Positions 22,016 to 34,057 of a DNA stretch of 64,000 nucleotides are shown here, in pieces. The position numbers were made by a program, and so were the translations under genes. Every line of letters begins with the position of its first letter. Within the stretch, counting starts at the first letter, position 1. This stretch comes from Aricia agestis (taxonomy: Eukaryota > Arthropoda > Insecta > Lepidoptera > Lycaenidae). The DNA is taken from NCBI RefSeq assembly GCF_905147365.1, contig NC_056420.1, positions 4,846,001 through 4,910,000 of the forward strand. The letters are read 5' to 3'. Under the pieces are notes generated by a model. The model was given only the letters and a program-made list of their open reading frames with translations. It ran no database searches and had not been told where the DNA came from.

Positions 22016-22055
22016 TCTCAATTATTATGCTTCAAATAACGGTCAACTGTTTAAT
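22016..22055. repeat. Right inverted terminal repeat of the DIRS-like element
   Basis: Inverted copy of 17341-17380 with one or two mismatches; contains TTATGCTTCAAATAACGGTC. Confidence 0.82.
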
Positions 22056-22129
22056 CTGTGACTTAAGTAGTAAGAAACAAATACACTAAAAAGTTTCGCC
22101 TTCGTAGTGGATATAGGTATTATTTAGTT

Positions 22130-22172
22130 AAAGTTTATTTATTTTATTTTATTTATTTATTTATTTATTTAT
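22130..22172. repeat. (TTTA)n microsatellite
   Basis: TTTA/TTTTA tandem run of about 40 bp. Confidence 0.9.
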
Positions 22173-22376
22173 GACCCAGACACCTACGTAAGACATAAAA
22201 ATGATTTTCATAAGTCGTAAACGTTTCTAACAGCTATTCTTCCTTTACAATAATAGTGATCCATCCTTCCATACTAATTAGTTACCAGTGCAAAATTGTG
22301 TCTATAACCTCTTAATTCTGAAACCACTAAATCGATTTAGATGAAATTCAGTAGCTCTATCCCGACTAAATTAATA

Positions 22377-22634
22377 CAGGGTGTAACAAAAATAAGTGAT
22401 AGTAGTTAAAGGTGTATACGTGTTCCTTGTAGAGAGTTCACTGTGAAAGTAGCAGCGCTGAAATACCACTTTTCTTTTCACTTTTGTATGGGGAAACTCG
22501 TGACGCTCGGGCCCTTGCCCATATAAAAGTGAAAAAAAATATTGGTATTTCAGCGCTGCTACTTTCACAGTGAACTCTCTATAATGAACACATACACACC
22601 CTACAGTATTATCACTTATTTTTCTTACACCTTG
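22377..22634. mobile_element. Mariner-like fold-back MITE, copy 1
   Basis: Nearly palindromic over its whole 258 bp. Ends CAGGGTGTAAC...TTACACCTTG with TA on both sides. Each arm carries AAAAATAAGTGATA and GTAGCAGCGCTGAAA. Related copies lie at 41697, 48367 and about 50440. Confidence 0.87.
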
Positions 22635-22761
22635 TAGAGTTCGCATGGGATAAACAATTTTTCTAGCAAACGAATTCACGGGCAACGGATATATATATTT
22701 TTTTCGTTACATAGGTACGAATATATCTATGTATGTATATACCTACATACATACATAGATA

Positions 22762-22827
22762 TAGTTAAGTAAATATATCTATGTATGTATGTAGGTACAT
22801 ACATACATAGATATATTTACTTAACTA
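22762..22827. repeat. Hairpin of ATGT/ACAT microsatellite
   Basis: Arms TAGTTAAGTAAATATATCTA and complement flank a TATG/CATA run; a further inverted run lies at 22713-22761. Confidence 0.8.
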
Positions 22828-22832
22828 ACTAA

Positions 22833-23043
22833 GGTGAACATGACTAGTGATTGGACAGTACTAGTCATTGGACTGAGCACAAAAACACATTTATTAAGGT
22901 TGCTTTAAAATCTACCTGCTTTTCTTTAAAATCAGGCGTTCTATAACTTTAGAAATAGGCAGTTTTTAAAGCAACCTTTATAAATATTATGTTTTTGCGC
23001 TTTGTCCAATGACTGGTTCTATCCAATCACTAGTCATTTTACT
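22833..23043. repeat. Fold-back element, about 80-bp arms
   Basis: Left arm has TGACTAGTGATTGGA, AGTCATTGGAC and AAGGTTGCTTTAAAA; the right arm is the complement in reverse order. Small unpaired centre. No ORF. Confidence 0.82.
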
Positions 23044-23090
23044 CTAGTTTATATCTTCAGTCGGCATTTACCAAGGGCGTCGCCAGCCGA

Positions 23091-23185
23091 TGGCGCAGGG
23101 GGGGGGGGGGGCAAGTTGACTTTACCTACTACAATTCATACTCTATGAATGAGAAAAGTATGTATGAATTGTAGGTAAAGTTGAC
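23091..23185. repeat. Poly-G tract and hairpin
   Basis: A run of about 14 G at 23098-23111 precedes an inverted repeat: GACTTTACCTAC...ACAATTCATAC pairs with GTATGAATTGTAGGTAAAGT (left arm carries three extra bases). Confidence 0.75.
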
Positions 23186-23255
23186 AGCAATAAAGCTTTT
23201 CACTTGTAGTACGAGCCTTACATCTATTACCAGATTTTAATATTATAGTAGTCGT

Positions 23256-23303
23256 CCATATCATATCTATATCCTATCATATCATATCTATATCCTATCA
23301 TAC
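23256..23303. repeat. Short tandem repeat, about 22-bp unit
   Basis: ATCATATCTATATCCTATC occurs twice in tandem, with a third partial unit. Confidence 0.8.
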
Positions 23304-24409
23304 CTTTGATCGTGGCCTGGTTAAGACTCAGAGCACATTAGGTATTCTGTGCTCAGCGTGTGTTAAGCTACTTGTCACAATTGGACCTCATTACACAATG
23401 CTATTCCAGTCCATTCCTAAATACTAGTAGAACGTAATCGCAACCAAAACTACATCTTCGTCCTATTCTTCTCAGGATTAATTAATGTTCTAGTGGAGCA
23501 TAGTTATATGTGTCCGCACAGATATAGAGTTGACCATAGGAAAGAAAATGCGCTAATTTTTATTTCGAAAAAATGAATGAAATATGGGATTATATTTTTT
23601 ACGTAGAATAAACAACCACCTATTTTTGTTATCAAGAAATTCCATCTTGGAAAACAATTATTCTTAGAGCCGTAGAATTTTTGCGTATCAGGCAGTTAGC
23701 AGATAGGTATTAACTATTTTATGATTTTGATAATGAAAGATAGTACGAATACATTTCAATATTGACTTAATTTTATCACGTGATTGTAAACAATTAGGAT
23801 GTTACTAAATAATGTTAATTTCTTTTACGTTATTTCTAAAAAAACATTGGTTTTATTGTACCTGAATATTAACTAGTTATATTTGATAGTATTTTTATAG
23901 TATCAACTATTTTAGTTAAAGTAAGTACTAATTATTCTAGGGTCTAAAGTATTTATATTTTTGCTATGCAACATTGAGCAATTGTATTACTCACTTCGTA
24001 AGTATTAAAATTAGGTTAATAACAATTAAAAATGCAAGACCTAAAAATTAGAATTTGTAGAAAACTATTTTGAGCGTTTTATCTACATTACCTCAAAATG
24101 TAAGATATATTTTTTAATTTTCATTACCCACTGCAACAAAATGTATTGTGTGGTCGCTAATGACCTTGTTAATTGGGCGACCTAAAATAAATAAAATAAA
24201 AAACTGAGTATTGTAGTTAAAGTTTGGTGAGGTTAGTTAATTTTAATTTTAAATTGTTTCATTTAAGCTTGTCTAGAGAAAAACCAAGTTTCCTTATCTT
24301 TTAAACATAGCCCATTGAATATTTTAGTTGAGTGTTTGAGTTTAGACTACGTAAATAGGTACCTAACTGCATCATCGACAAACCTCTTATATTTTAGTCT
24401 ATATCTAGA
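23304..24409. other. Unassigned AT-rich spacer
   Basis: No gene or element ends recognised. Confidence 0.35.
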
Positions 24410-24773
24410 TCTATACAAATATTATAAAGCGGAAGAGTTTGTTTGTTTGATTGTTTGAACGCGCTAATCTCAGGAACTACTGGTCCGATTTGAAAAAATC
24501 TTTCAGTGTTAGATAGCTCATTTATCGAGGAAGGCTATAGGCTATATTATATTATCGTGCTAAGACTAATGGAAGCGCAGAAACAGAGGAAAATGTAAAA
24601 AGAAAAACGGGGAAAATTATTTGAAACTACTACTGGAGCCATTTTTATGTTACACAGATACAGAGAACGTGAAGGGACATAGGCATTTTTTTTGCGGAAA
24701 AATGTAAGGTTACCGTGAAATTCCTATTCCTATTCCTTCTACTTACGCGGGCGAAGCCGCGCGGAATGTCTAG
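24410..24773 (+). mobile_element. Helitron-like element
   Basis: 5' TCTATACAAATATTATAAAG, interior GAACGCGCTAATCTCAGGAA and CTACTGGTCCGATTTG, 3' hairpin CGCGGGCGAAGCCGCGCGG followed by CTAG (24770-24773). A full copy with both ends; no ORF. Confidence 0.87.
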
Positions 24774-26822
24774 TTATAAATATAGTTCTTTATCTAAATA
24801 TAAGTTCACTAGATTATCCAAATACACACCCGTAGTGTAGCGTGACCAAAGCATTTTGAGCCGTGCTACTCGCTGCGTAGCGCCAAACCGTTCAGAGATA
24901 TACTACCTCTAAAGTCTATGGTTTCGAACCTTATGCGGTCGGCATAAAGGTTACGGGTAATGGCGTATCTCGAGCGGATGCGGCGCTGATGGCCAAAATA
25001 CCGCAGCCGGAACTCTTGATACTGTCGTTATTGATAAATTGCTGACTGAAGACAATGTGACATTGTAGCCGAAGACCGAGTGTGAAATAATGCGGCTATT
25101 ACGGCTTCCTTGTACAAACATACGGGTGGCAAACACTAGTAACACTTTAGGTAATTCTAGGTTGCAATGCGGGTAGTTTCAAGTATAAACTAATATTATC
25201 GTGTTTTCACTATCTATGACATTTGGAATTAGATCAAAATAAAGTCTTGCAGAAAAGGCGCCCTCCATTTAAATAGTTCTAGCATTTTCTTTGCCTTCTT
25301 TTAAAACCTCGAAAAAAATCGCGAGGTTTTTTCTTCTTTTGTTTTCCCGGCATAGAAACAAAGCATTTTCGGAGCTTTAAAAACAATATTTAAATCAAAT
25401 CATTTTTTTTTAAATATTATACAGTAAATTATATGAAACTTTAAGTGACATGCAATAATAATTTAATAGAGACAGTTACCATAACAGAAAGACGGTAAAC
25501 ATCAGTCGCTATCTCTACATTCTCGTATAATGTGTGTATGCTGTATGTAATCAACAAATAAAACTACATACTACTTAGTTATATAGTTTAATATACTATG
25601 TTGTCACTTTACAATTGCAATGGCAGCCAGGGAACAAGGGTGGCAATTATTCCGAAAAACAAAAACTTGGGAACTTTTATTGAACATATCCCAAACATTA
25701 AATAGCGTTCTCAGTCTAAAAATGCGTTGTTAAGCCGTTAAATTGTGACATTTGTAACATATCATTGCGAGTGTCCATAGTTGACGGTAGGTGCTTTCCA
25801 TCAGGTGACCGGTTTGCTTAATGTTTTCCCCTTAAAGTTTTTGTAAGGTTGTCTTGTTGAGTAAAGAAGTAACAATCAAACTTACACACTTTCGCTTATT
25901 ACGTAAGTGTGATACAAGAAACCTGAAACAAATGGTTTATATTTTACTGAATTTGAATTTACATTGAAAATTTTTGTCATTGTGTTATTTGAATGTGACA
26001 TCATATACATCCAATTCCTAAGTAAGGCCTCGCTGAAATAGTTCCAATAGTCTGTTTCATAATATGAGTCTCACCTTCATAAATTACACATAATATATCT
26101 GAACAGTATTATAGGTACAGGCAGTTAAACTTCCTATAAGTTTTCAGTGAGAGCGAATGGCAAAATAAGTAAAATAAAGCAATAGGCATTATTGTTATCT
26201 TCATACTGAGAGTATTATTAATTGATGTGTTTGTGTGTCTTTATCAAGAAAAACGATGATTTTGATTCACACAGAATTCGCGCGTAAACCGTACATTTTG
26301 ACACAAAAGAACTATCATAATTTCACGCAAATTCATCTTAATCAGTTCTGCAGTTTAGGCTTGAATAGGTAGAATATAGACAGACAGAAAATATTAAGCG
26401 TTAAAAATTGTTAAAATATTAGTACAGACTAGAATTAGCTGACTAAAAACTTTCATAATCATCGTTACAAATAATTACGCTTTTCCTCAAAAGAGTCTGT
26501 TGTCAGTATGAGAATCGCCTACAGTCTGCTCTTATCGCGCTTTTACATTGTAGACTGTAGTGTCTTATTTTTGTATTTTCCATTACAATGATTTTATTTA
26601 CCGAAGATAGATAAAGGTTTTAGGTGTGATAATTTATAATTCAACGTGATATGCTATCTCAATAACTACGGTAAAGCCTTTACAAATAAGAGGATTTCAT
26701 TTTTCATGCGTAGATTGCTTCTGTTTTGCTTAAGCAAGGCCTCAAATTGCGACTTGAAAGACAAATATTAGCCTTCGCAAAACGCTATTTACGAAAAAAA
26801 AAGTTATTTTTTTTACAGTATA
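24774..26822. other. Unassigned spacer with one SINE-tail fragment
   Basis: No gene seen. 25768-25835 is a short plus-strand remnant of the LINE-type tail (TGCGAGTGTCCATAG, TTTCCATCAGGTGACC). A GC-richer stretch at 24840-25100 has no recognised protein. Confidence 0.4.
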
Positions 26823-27775
26823 ACTAGCTGTCCCGGCAAACGTTGCTTTGCCATAATACACTTAAACAAGTATTTCGCCCATATTATTTTACAAGCTGTG
26901 CCCCGCGGTGTTACCCGCGATTTATTAGGTAAACTAAATTGTGTATTAATAGGTAAATAGTTATTGGTAATTAGAGACAAAATGAATTGAGTTTGATCAC
27001 CGGAACCATCAATTTTTGATGACTGAGGGATGGAAGTTGATTAATTTGTCATATGCTTTTGTTTTTAACCGACTTCCAAAACGAAGGAGATAAAAATATA
27101 TGTTTTTTGTTCAGATGTGATTTTTTTATGATTTATGATTAACTTCGCTGTTTGTGAAACGATTTCCAACATTTCGCAGTGTAAAGGACTGTGAAACGAA
27201 GGACGGGACGGACGGGCGGCACATCTATACTAATATTATAAACCTGAAGAGTTTGTTTGAACGCGCTAATCTCATTAACTACTGATCCAATAAAAAAAAT
27301 CTTAACCCATTTAGCCAGGAAAGCTATATTAGAGTGTATCAGGAGTTTCCAATCTTTTTGAGGCTGCAGCGCAGTTACACGTAGGTGACAGGGTGAAAGC
27401 CTATTAATCTATTTAAAAAATGATCATAACACCTCCTCCGTTCCGGAAGTCGGTTAAAAAAGTAGACCATGTGTTAATCCAGGATATCAGCTAGGAGCTT
27501 GTAATTTTTTGTCGAAATCGGCTCAAAAACAGCAGAGTAGTCGTTGAACAAAAAAAAAATCAAATGAAAACGATCATAACATCTCCTCCATTTTGAAAAT
27601 CGGTTAAAAATGTAGCCTATGTGTTAATCCAGGATGTCAGCTACCTCCTTGTAAAATTTTATCGAAATCGGTCCAGCCGTTTAAGCGTGAAGAAGTAACA
27701 AACATACAAACTCACAAACTCACAAACGCACAAACTCACAAACTCACATACTTTCGGCTTTATAATATTAGTAGG
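26823..27775 (-). mobile_element. Helitron-like element, interrupted by another Helitron start
   Basis: Minus orientation: 3' end ACTAGCTGTCCCGGCAAACG at the left, 5' end TTATAATATTAGTAGGA at the right. The interior has AACCGACTTCC phrases and a short (CAAACTCA)n run at 27706-27750. At 27224 a plus-oriented Helitron 5' end (TCTATACTAATATTATAAAC) is inserted. Confidence 0.72.
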
Positions 27776-27943
27776 ATGACAGCCGAAAAGTGTATGTTTA
27801 GTTTTGGTTGTGTTAATAACTTTGTTCTTAAAAGGGAAAATTAAAACTCAAAGCTAACGACGCGAAATCATTATGATGTAAGCAGATATCCCAGGATTTG
27901 GGGGGGCGCAGCCAGCGCAGCAGAATATAAAATCATACAATCG

Positions 27944-28743
27944 AATAGAATCGATTGTATAGTTTTCGCGCAAACCATAAGTCTTAAGATACTCAAAGTG
28001 TCTCCATACCAAATTTCATCAAAATCGATTGAATAGTTTACGCGCTAATCATAAAAGTTTATATTGCGGGAACCGTATCATTTTTCCGGGGCAAAAAGTA
28101 TCCCTTGACCTTTCTTATGTCCAAAGTATCTCCATACCAAAATTCATCAAAATCGATTGAATGGTTTACGCGAAAATCATAAAAGTTTATTGTGCGGAAA
28201 CCGTACATTTTTTCGGGACAAAAGTATCCTACGTCCTTTCTCGGTACTCAAAGTGTCTCCATACCAAATTTCATTAAAATCGATTGAATAGTTTACGCGC
28301 AAATCATAAAAGTTTATTGTGCGGAAACCGTTACATTTTTTCGGGACAAAAAGTATCCTATATCCTTTCTCGATACTCAAAGTATCTCCATACTAAATTT
28401 CATCCAAATCGATTGAATAGTTTACGTGCAAATCATAAAAGTTTTTTGTGCGGGAACCGTACATTTTTCCGGGACAAAAAGTATCCTTTGTCCTTTCTTA
28501 TGTCTTAAAGTCTCCATACCAAATTTCATCAAAATCGATCGAATAGTTTACGCGCAAATCATAAAAGTTTACTGTGCGGAAACCGTACATTTTTCCGAGA
28601 CAAAAAGTATCCTATGTCCTTTCTCGGGACTCAAAGTATCTCCATACCAAATTTCAGCGAAATCGGTTCAGCGATTTGGGCGTGAATAGGTAACAGACAG
28701 ACAGACAGACAGACACGCTTTCGCATTTATAATATTAGTATGG
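27944..28743 (-). mobile_element. Helitron-like element with a 128-bp internal tandem array
   Basis: The 5' end is at the right: (CAGA)n then TTCGCATTTATAATATTAGTA. Leftward, a unit of about 128 bp repeats: the shared AAAATCGATTGAATAGTTTA lies at 28021, 28149, 28276, 28405 and 28531, with the canonical single-copy version at about 28659 and a truncated unit near 27948. Periods are 126-129 bp. Each unit has CATAAAAGTTTATTGTGCGG and CCGTACATTTTTCCGGGAC. The left (3') end is not clear. Confidence 0.87.
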
Positions 28744-28890
28744 ATTGAAGTGACTAAATAAGTATGTTACCATGACAACGTCCATCGCTATCCCGTCACA
28801 TAAACCATGGTCGTCGTCAGTCTCGAGTTGTAATAATTTACTATTATTTATTGAACAAAATTTGTTGAATGCAATTAACAAATGCATTTA

Positions 28891-28930
28891 TCAATATAAT
28901 AAGTACCCTACTGGGTACTTATTATATTGA
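28891..28930. repeat. 40-bp palindrome
   Basis: TCAATATAATAAGTACCC and its complement around TACT; a perfect 18-bp stem. Confidence 0.85.
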
Positions 28931-30770
28931 TTCTCAGACTCACTGAATATGCATATAAAATTTGATTAAAATCAGTAAAGCCGTTTCGGACTAGTACGCG
29001 ACCTAACATTGTGACACGAGAATTTGAGTACAGTAATATCACAACAACTTTTTCTGTGATAAACTGTAGTCCATCCTCTTATATGCATGATGTACGTACA
29101 CTACACTTGGAAAATTGCAATCAAAAGATGTTTTTCGATTCAAACAAACAAAAAATACCATTTTATAATATTAGAATTACATTTCCATTGTAAAGAAAAA
29201 CGAAAAAATAAACTACGAAACATCTAACCACTATTATGTCCAAAATGACGAATCCGACCATACAAATTACAAATATACGTAGTCATTAAGTGATATTAGG
29301 TTCTATTGTTAAATGGATAGCAACTAATTGTAGAGGTATAACAATACATCGTACTCTTTTGAAGGTTTCGGCAGAATTCGTTACGCGGGCAACAATCATT
29401 AATTTTACAAAAAAATACATTTGAACGAATGAAGGTGAAAAAAATTTATTTTAAACTAGAAAACTGCAAAAATGGCTTCCTACTTACACAATTTTGGTAG
29501 AAAAATAAAAAATAAACAAAAAATACGTAGTGATTTTGTCTCCGCTACGCGCGTGCTACGCCGCTACGTCGTACGCGCTACGCCGATTTTTCTCGCTACG
29601 ATGCACTACGCAACGTAGCACAACGTTTTATAAACAGTTGTTTGCCTATGAAATCAATATTTTATATTATTTCATTTGTTTATTGAGATAAACTTAGTTT
29701 GAATTTCATCATCATCATATCAGCCTATAGTCGTCCACTGCTGGACATAGGCATAGTTTGAATTTACCTTTTAATAATGATTACAAATTACAATATTATT
29801 TTGTATACTGATTTATATTCATACACTATACAGTAACTTGCTAGATGTAGATAGTATCACTGTAATAAGTTCCTATTTCCAGCATCTACAGTATTAAAAT
29901 GACAAACGTGTACTCTATTATAATTCAATTTGTTTATTACAATCTAAATGTGAATAATAACTTTAATCTCGACCTAATGTGCCATTGTATTTCTATAAAG
30001 CGCGGTTAAACCATAAAGTTGATATACCTAGCGGAATAGAGCAACAATCTCGAGCTGTCAAACGAAACCGAAATTGGTTTACATCTGTGTGTAAAAATAT
30101 GTGTACTTACAACTACACTTACACTTACAACAAGCATGATTGAACATGATTTCTATGAGGTCCTACTCTAAGAGGGCATTTTCAAAAAAACGTGTACCCT
30201 TGCAAAAATATGTCTATATTTTTTAAGGTCATTTATTTACCTTTATTTGAATGTCATATACAAGTACAAATATTGAACTAATGGAATAAGTTAAAAAGAA
30301 CGCTGAAAACGTTATATTATTCTGATATTATTGAAACAAAATCGAATTTTCGACGAATCAGATTCCGTTGTGCGACTAAATGTAAAATATAATTTAATAC
30401 AAAAAAATACAGCAATAAATGGATTTCTTCGTTTATTTAATCTAGTTAAATGCATATTTAATTGTTTATTAAAAAAAATATAGATAATTTCAAGGATCAA
30501 CAATAGTAGCAATTATTTTTAATCCATAATGTGACTATGTGACCTACCCACTAGGTTATTTTTCATTTTTTTACATGAGTAAGTAATATTTAACATATTT
30601 AAAGAAGTTTATATAACACAAAAACCTTTTATTTAAACATTTTTGTTGTTGCACTACTTATAAAAGTAAAAAATTCTTTGATTTCATAGATTTAACTTCA
30701 ATAATTAGAGGGACGAACATCTCATAATCATAAAGATGTGTTCACATGTCTACGAATTCCTAAGTTATTA
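28931..30770. other. Unassigned spacer with small repeats
   Basis: 29535-29630 is rich in CTACG/CGCTACG words. 29702-29752 has CATCATCATCATATCAGCC and GTCCACTGCTGGACATAGGC, a phrase I associate with a common lepidopteran repeat. 30011-30032 carries one arm of the palindrome at 8510. No host gene seen. Confidence 0.4.
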
Positions 30771-31181
30771 ATGACATCGGATTATATGCACGATCAAAGT
30801 GCCGAAATATCCATGCAAATATGCACGAAAAATGGTCGAAATATGCACAAAATATGCACAATAAAAAGTCACTTAATATTAAAATGTATTATTTTTTTGA
30901 AGACTTTTCCGGTAGTGACATTAATAAAAGCGCCAATTTTTGTAATTTCATAAAATCCAGGATTTTTAATTTCTTGAAATAAAGACTTTTTATTTATTTA
31001 TTATACGCCAATAATAATTTTCTACCAACATTTTCCGATTGCAATCTTAATACCCATGGAAGTTAAACTACCGAAATATGCACTATCAACGAAAAATTTC
31101 CAAAATATGCACTATCGCCTAAAAAGTGACATTATATGCATTTGCATATGCAAGTATGCAAATGCATATAATCTGATGTCT
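30771..31181. mobile_element. hAT-like element with AATATGCAC motifs
   Basis: Inverted ends GACATCGGATTATATGCA / GACATCAGATTATATGCA and an exact 8-bp target duplication AGTTATTA (30763-30770, 31182-31189). ATATGCAC words recur near both ends, as transposase-binding repeats do. No transposase. Confidence 0.85.
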
Positions 31182-31338
31182 AGTTATTATAAATCTGCAA
31201 ATATCAATGACACAAAATGATTTTCAACTTTACTGATAGAAAAGTAGTGGAAATAAAATCAAAATTATTAAAAAAAAATAAAACTTTTATGTACTTACTT
31301 AAATTTTAAATAGTAAGTATATTTGTTATTGTTAAGGA

Positions 31339-31801
31339 AAGGCGACGCCTTGATAATTTGCTTGTAGCGATATCGATTTTTCTCAGCGATGACTAAAGCT
31401 AAGAAATTAAAGTTCATTGTCAGTATTCATCATGTCTTTGTCTTTGATTTACCCATAGCATAACACGATTGATCAACTTTTATAACACAGAATAATCAAT
31501 CAAAAAAACCTGTGTAAAAAAAGGGATTCCTATTTTTCCAACAGAGGAGGGTGATTTAAGCTTCCAAAATTTATACATGGATTGGTTCAAGCATACACTT
31601 TAATTTGACCATAGCTTATATGAAATGTATTTATGGTTTTTAAATTACGCGACAAAAACTATTTTGTCGCTTACGCCCTTTCCATTTTTTGCTGTTCCAT
31701 TGCTTGTTTTCTGTGGGAGGCCGGGCCGGCCTTTCATAGAAAACTAGCAATCTAAAACATATCCAAAGCGGTTTTTTACTTTAACGCGGCGTCACCTTAA
31801 C
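31339..31801 (-). mobile_element. Interspersed element, copy 1 (inverted relative to 47797)
   Basis: Matches 47797-48210 inverted over some 400 bp: shared CGCGTTAAAGTAAAA complement, TTACGCCCTTTCCATTTT, AATTACGCGACAAAAAC and CGATATCGATTTTTCTCAGC. Ends carry GGTGACGCC and GGCGACGCC, a short inverted pair. It includes an extra 75-bp piece near 31700 lacking in the other copy. Confidence 0.8.
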
Positions 31802-33212
31802 ACATAAGTAATAAAAAATATATTAATTGTAAGTTAATCGTACCAGTTTAAAAATCTCCAATTTTCTTAATAAAATCTGTGAATAAAAAAATAATTTATA
31901 TAAATGTGAACTAAGCCTTATGCTTTCCGCCGGTTGTGACTTGTCCGTTCCATTATATGTGACCATACGAAAAGTCACAAGTCGGAAGTCACGTAATATT
32001 ACTTTCTTTTACTTTTAAAGTGTTTGTAAATAACCGATAATAGTTATCACAATTTCATTTTTTTTACTAAATACTAAGCTAATTTTGCAACGTGTTAACA
32101 GTAAAAACAGTTGGAGAAAATATAATAATGCTTACAAAATATGGTCACTTATCTGAACAAATAAACCGTTCCTGAAGAACCATCCAACCTGCGTCCGCGT
32201 CTTGTAGCAGATTTTTAACTACTAAATTCAAATTGAAGTTTCTCGATGTACAATGAAATATAGTGCTATCATTTAGTGCCGAAAATATTTTTGTAGTATG
32301 TTTATAAAACTAAAAAAAACGGTCACTAAACCGAACATTCCGGCCGGGTTGTTTTTTCATGATTATAATTTTAATTAATTTGTAGTTAAATTATGTTAGA
32401 TTTTTCAATAACGAGACATTCAATTGATACATTAAGTATTTAAGAATCTAACATATGTTTTTTAAGTAACTTACTTTAAGAAAAAAAATAGTTATTAAAG
32501 ATTTTGTTACAACTTCTGGGAAGGGGACAGGTGAATTTAATAGGTTTCCGTACTTAAAAACCCTTATAAATCTCATACTAAATAAAATTTTATACAAACG
32601 TGAATGTATTTTAATAAAAGAAAACTTGTTTTTGCTCCTACATTAAAATTACAAAATGTTAGTATGTAATTTTTTACAAATAATCTGTAGCGAAGTCAAG
32701 GGACAAGGTAAAAACCAGGGGTACACATTTTTTTGAAAATGCCCAAGAACGTTATTTCACGTTTGTTAGAGCAGGACGGGGCATTCTCGTACGATTGTTT
32801 GAGTCTCAAAAGAGTTTCGTGGTACGGGCTCAGATTCATATTATAATAAAAAGCGGTTCGTAGCGAAGTAGCGATGACTAAGACTCTACCAAACAGTAGG
32901 CGATAAACAAGTTACCTATTTCCATTCCGTCAACAGTCGTATCAGTGTAAGTATATCAGTGTTTGTCGAGTTTACGAATCACAACATAATAGTATGATGG
33001 TTGTTTATACAGTTTTTTTTCTTTTCATCGTCGAAATGACCAAAGTATTCGTGTTTGTACATTTTTTTCTTATGCACCTTCACGGCGACATGATAACAAA
33101 GAATTCATTAACCATAGAAAAATAAGGGGAAAATTATGCAATGGTCGACACAAAGGGTGCTACTATATGCAGTAAATAATCCGAGCAAAATTCGAGATAT
33201 TATACACGTTAT
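31802..33212. other. Unassigned AT-rich spacer
   Basis: No gene or clear element ends seen. Confidence 0.35.
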
Positions 33213-33418
33213 ATCTTATATCTTTAAACAAGCAATTCTTGTATAAAGGTATATTTTATATATTTGGGATCTCGGAATCGGTTCCAACGATTTTCATGAA
33301 ATTTAGTATATAGGGGGTTCGGAGGCGATAAATCGATCTAGCTAGGAATCATTTTTAGAAAATGTCATTTTATTTGTACCGGCCACCGTCACTGAAACCG
33401 GTGTGGGGGATATTATTA
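33213..33418 (+). mobile_element. Truncated Helitron fused to a SINE 3' tail
   Basis: 33213-33378 is the Helitron family seen at 57753 (TATATCTTTAAACAAGCAATTC, CCAACGATTTTCATGAAATT, AGAAAATGTCATTTTAT). It stops before its hairpin and joins at 33379 to CCGGCCACCGTCACTGAAACC and an ATT tail, the 3' end of the SINE at 36010. Confidence 0.72.
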
Positions 33419-33492
33419 TGGGAATATTGGCGGAAACGTTGTCAAACGTCGAACCAACCTTTTTGTTAACTATCTCTGCTGGTGCTACCGTC

Positions 33493-33760
33493 CAGCGACT
33501 GGTCAAGAGTTCTGACCGCCCTAGGCTAATTATGAAGACGTGCCCCCGCTAGGTGTGTTACAATTTTTGAACTTTTGAACTTTGGGACTCTCAAGCGCAT
33601 TTAATTTTAATGTTTTGTCTCGGTCTAGTTAAAATTTGTAGAGTAGATGCAATGATGCTGGATAAGTGCACGTGAATTGCGAAGACACGAATTCAGCGCC
33701 CCCCCCGATCCTCGCGCCCTAGGCTGCAGCCTAATTAGCCTAAGGGTTAATCAGGCCCTG
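33493..33760. mobile_element. hAT-like MITE
   Basis: An exact 8-bp duplication CTACCGTC (33485-33492, 33761-33768) brackets 268 bp that start CAGCGACTGGTCAA and end TTAATCAGGCCCTG; the ends match in 11 of 15 positions when inverted. Near the right end is CTAGGCTGCAGCCTA, a palindrome. Confidence 0.68.
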
Positions 33761-34057
33761 CTACCGTCTAGCGTGAAAACGTAATAATACGCGTTATCAT
33801 CAATATTAAGAAATATAACTCGTAACGATCACTTTGCTGTCAAATATTTATGCTAGGTTTACGAGGTATTACGAGGTTTTTCTGATTATTGCTAAATAAT
33901 GTAACTTTGATATTGTTATCACGGTATACGTCAATGCTTTTCATTGAAATGTTTACGTATTTGATATACACGTAAAATGTTTTCACTTTTTTCAGTGATG
34001 ATGCATACCAGTTCAAATGCGACCTCTAGGATGTTAAAGACTAAATATGTTCTATGG

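Larger units (their letters stand above)
17341..22055 (-). mobile_element. Degenerate DIRS-like (tyrosine-recombinase) retrotransposon
   Basis: A 4.7-kb element read on the minus strand. The ends are inverted repeats of about 39 bp: the left end (17341-17380) with GACCGTTATTTGAAGCATAA matches the right end (22016-22055) inverted. Going leftward from the right end come a possible gag region with a 197-bp duplication, reverse transcriptase remnants (to 19895), RNase H-like remnants (about 18990-19250), a conserved linker, and a tyrosine-recombinase start near 18430. Inverted rather than direct terminal repeats, no integrase, and a recombinase after RT/RH define the DIRS order. Many stops and frameshifts show it is dead. 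Confidence 0.82.

Noticed and set aside
27944..28743. CRISPR-like array
   Set aside because: Units are about 128 bp with no unique spacers, in an animal genome and inside a Helitron.
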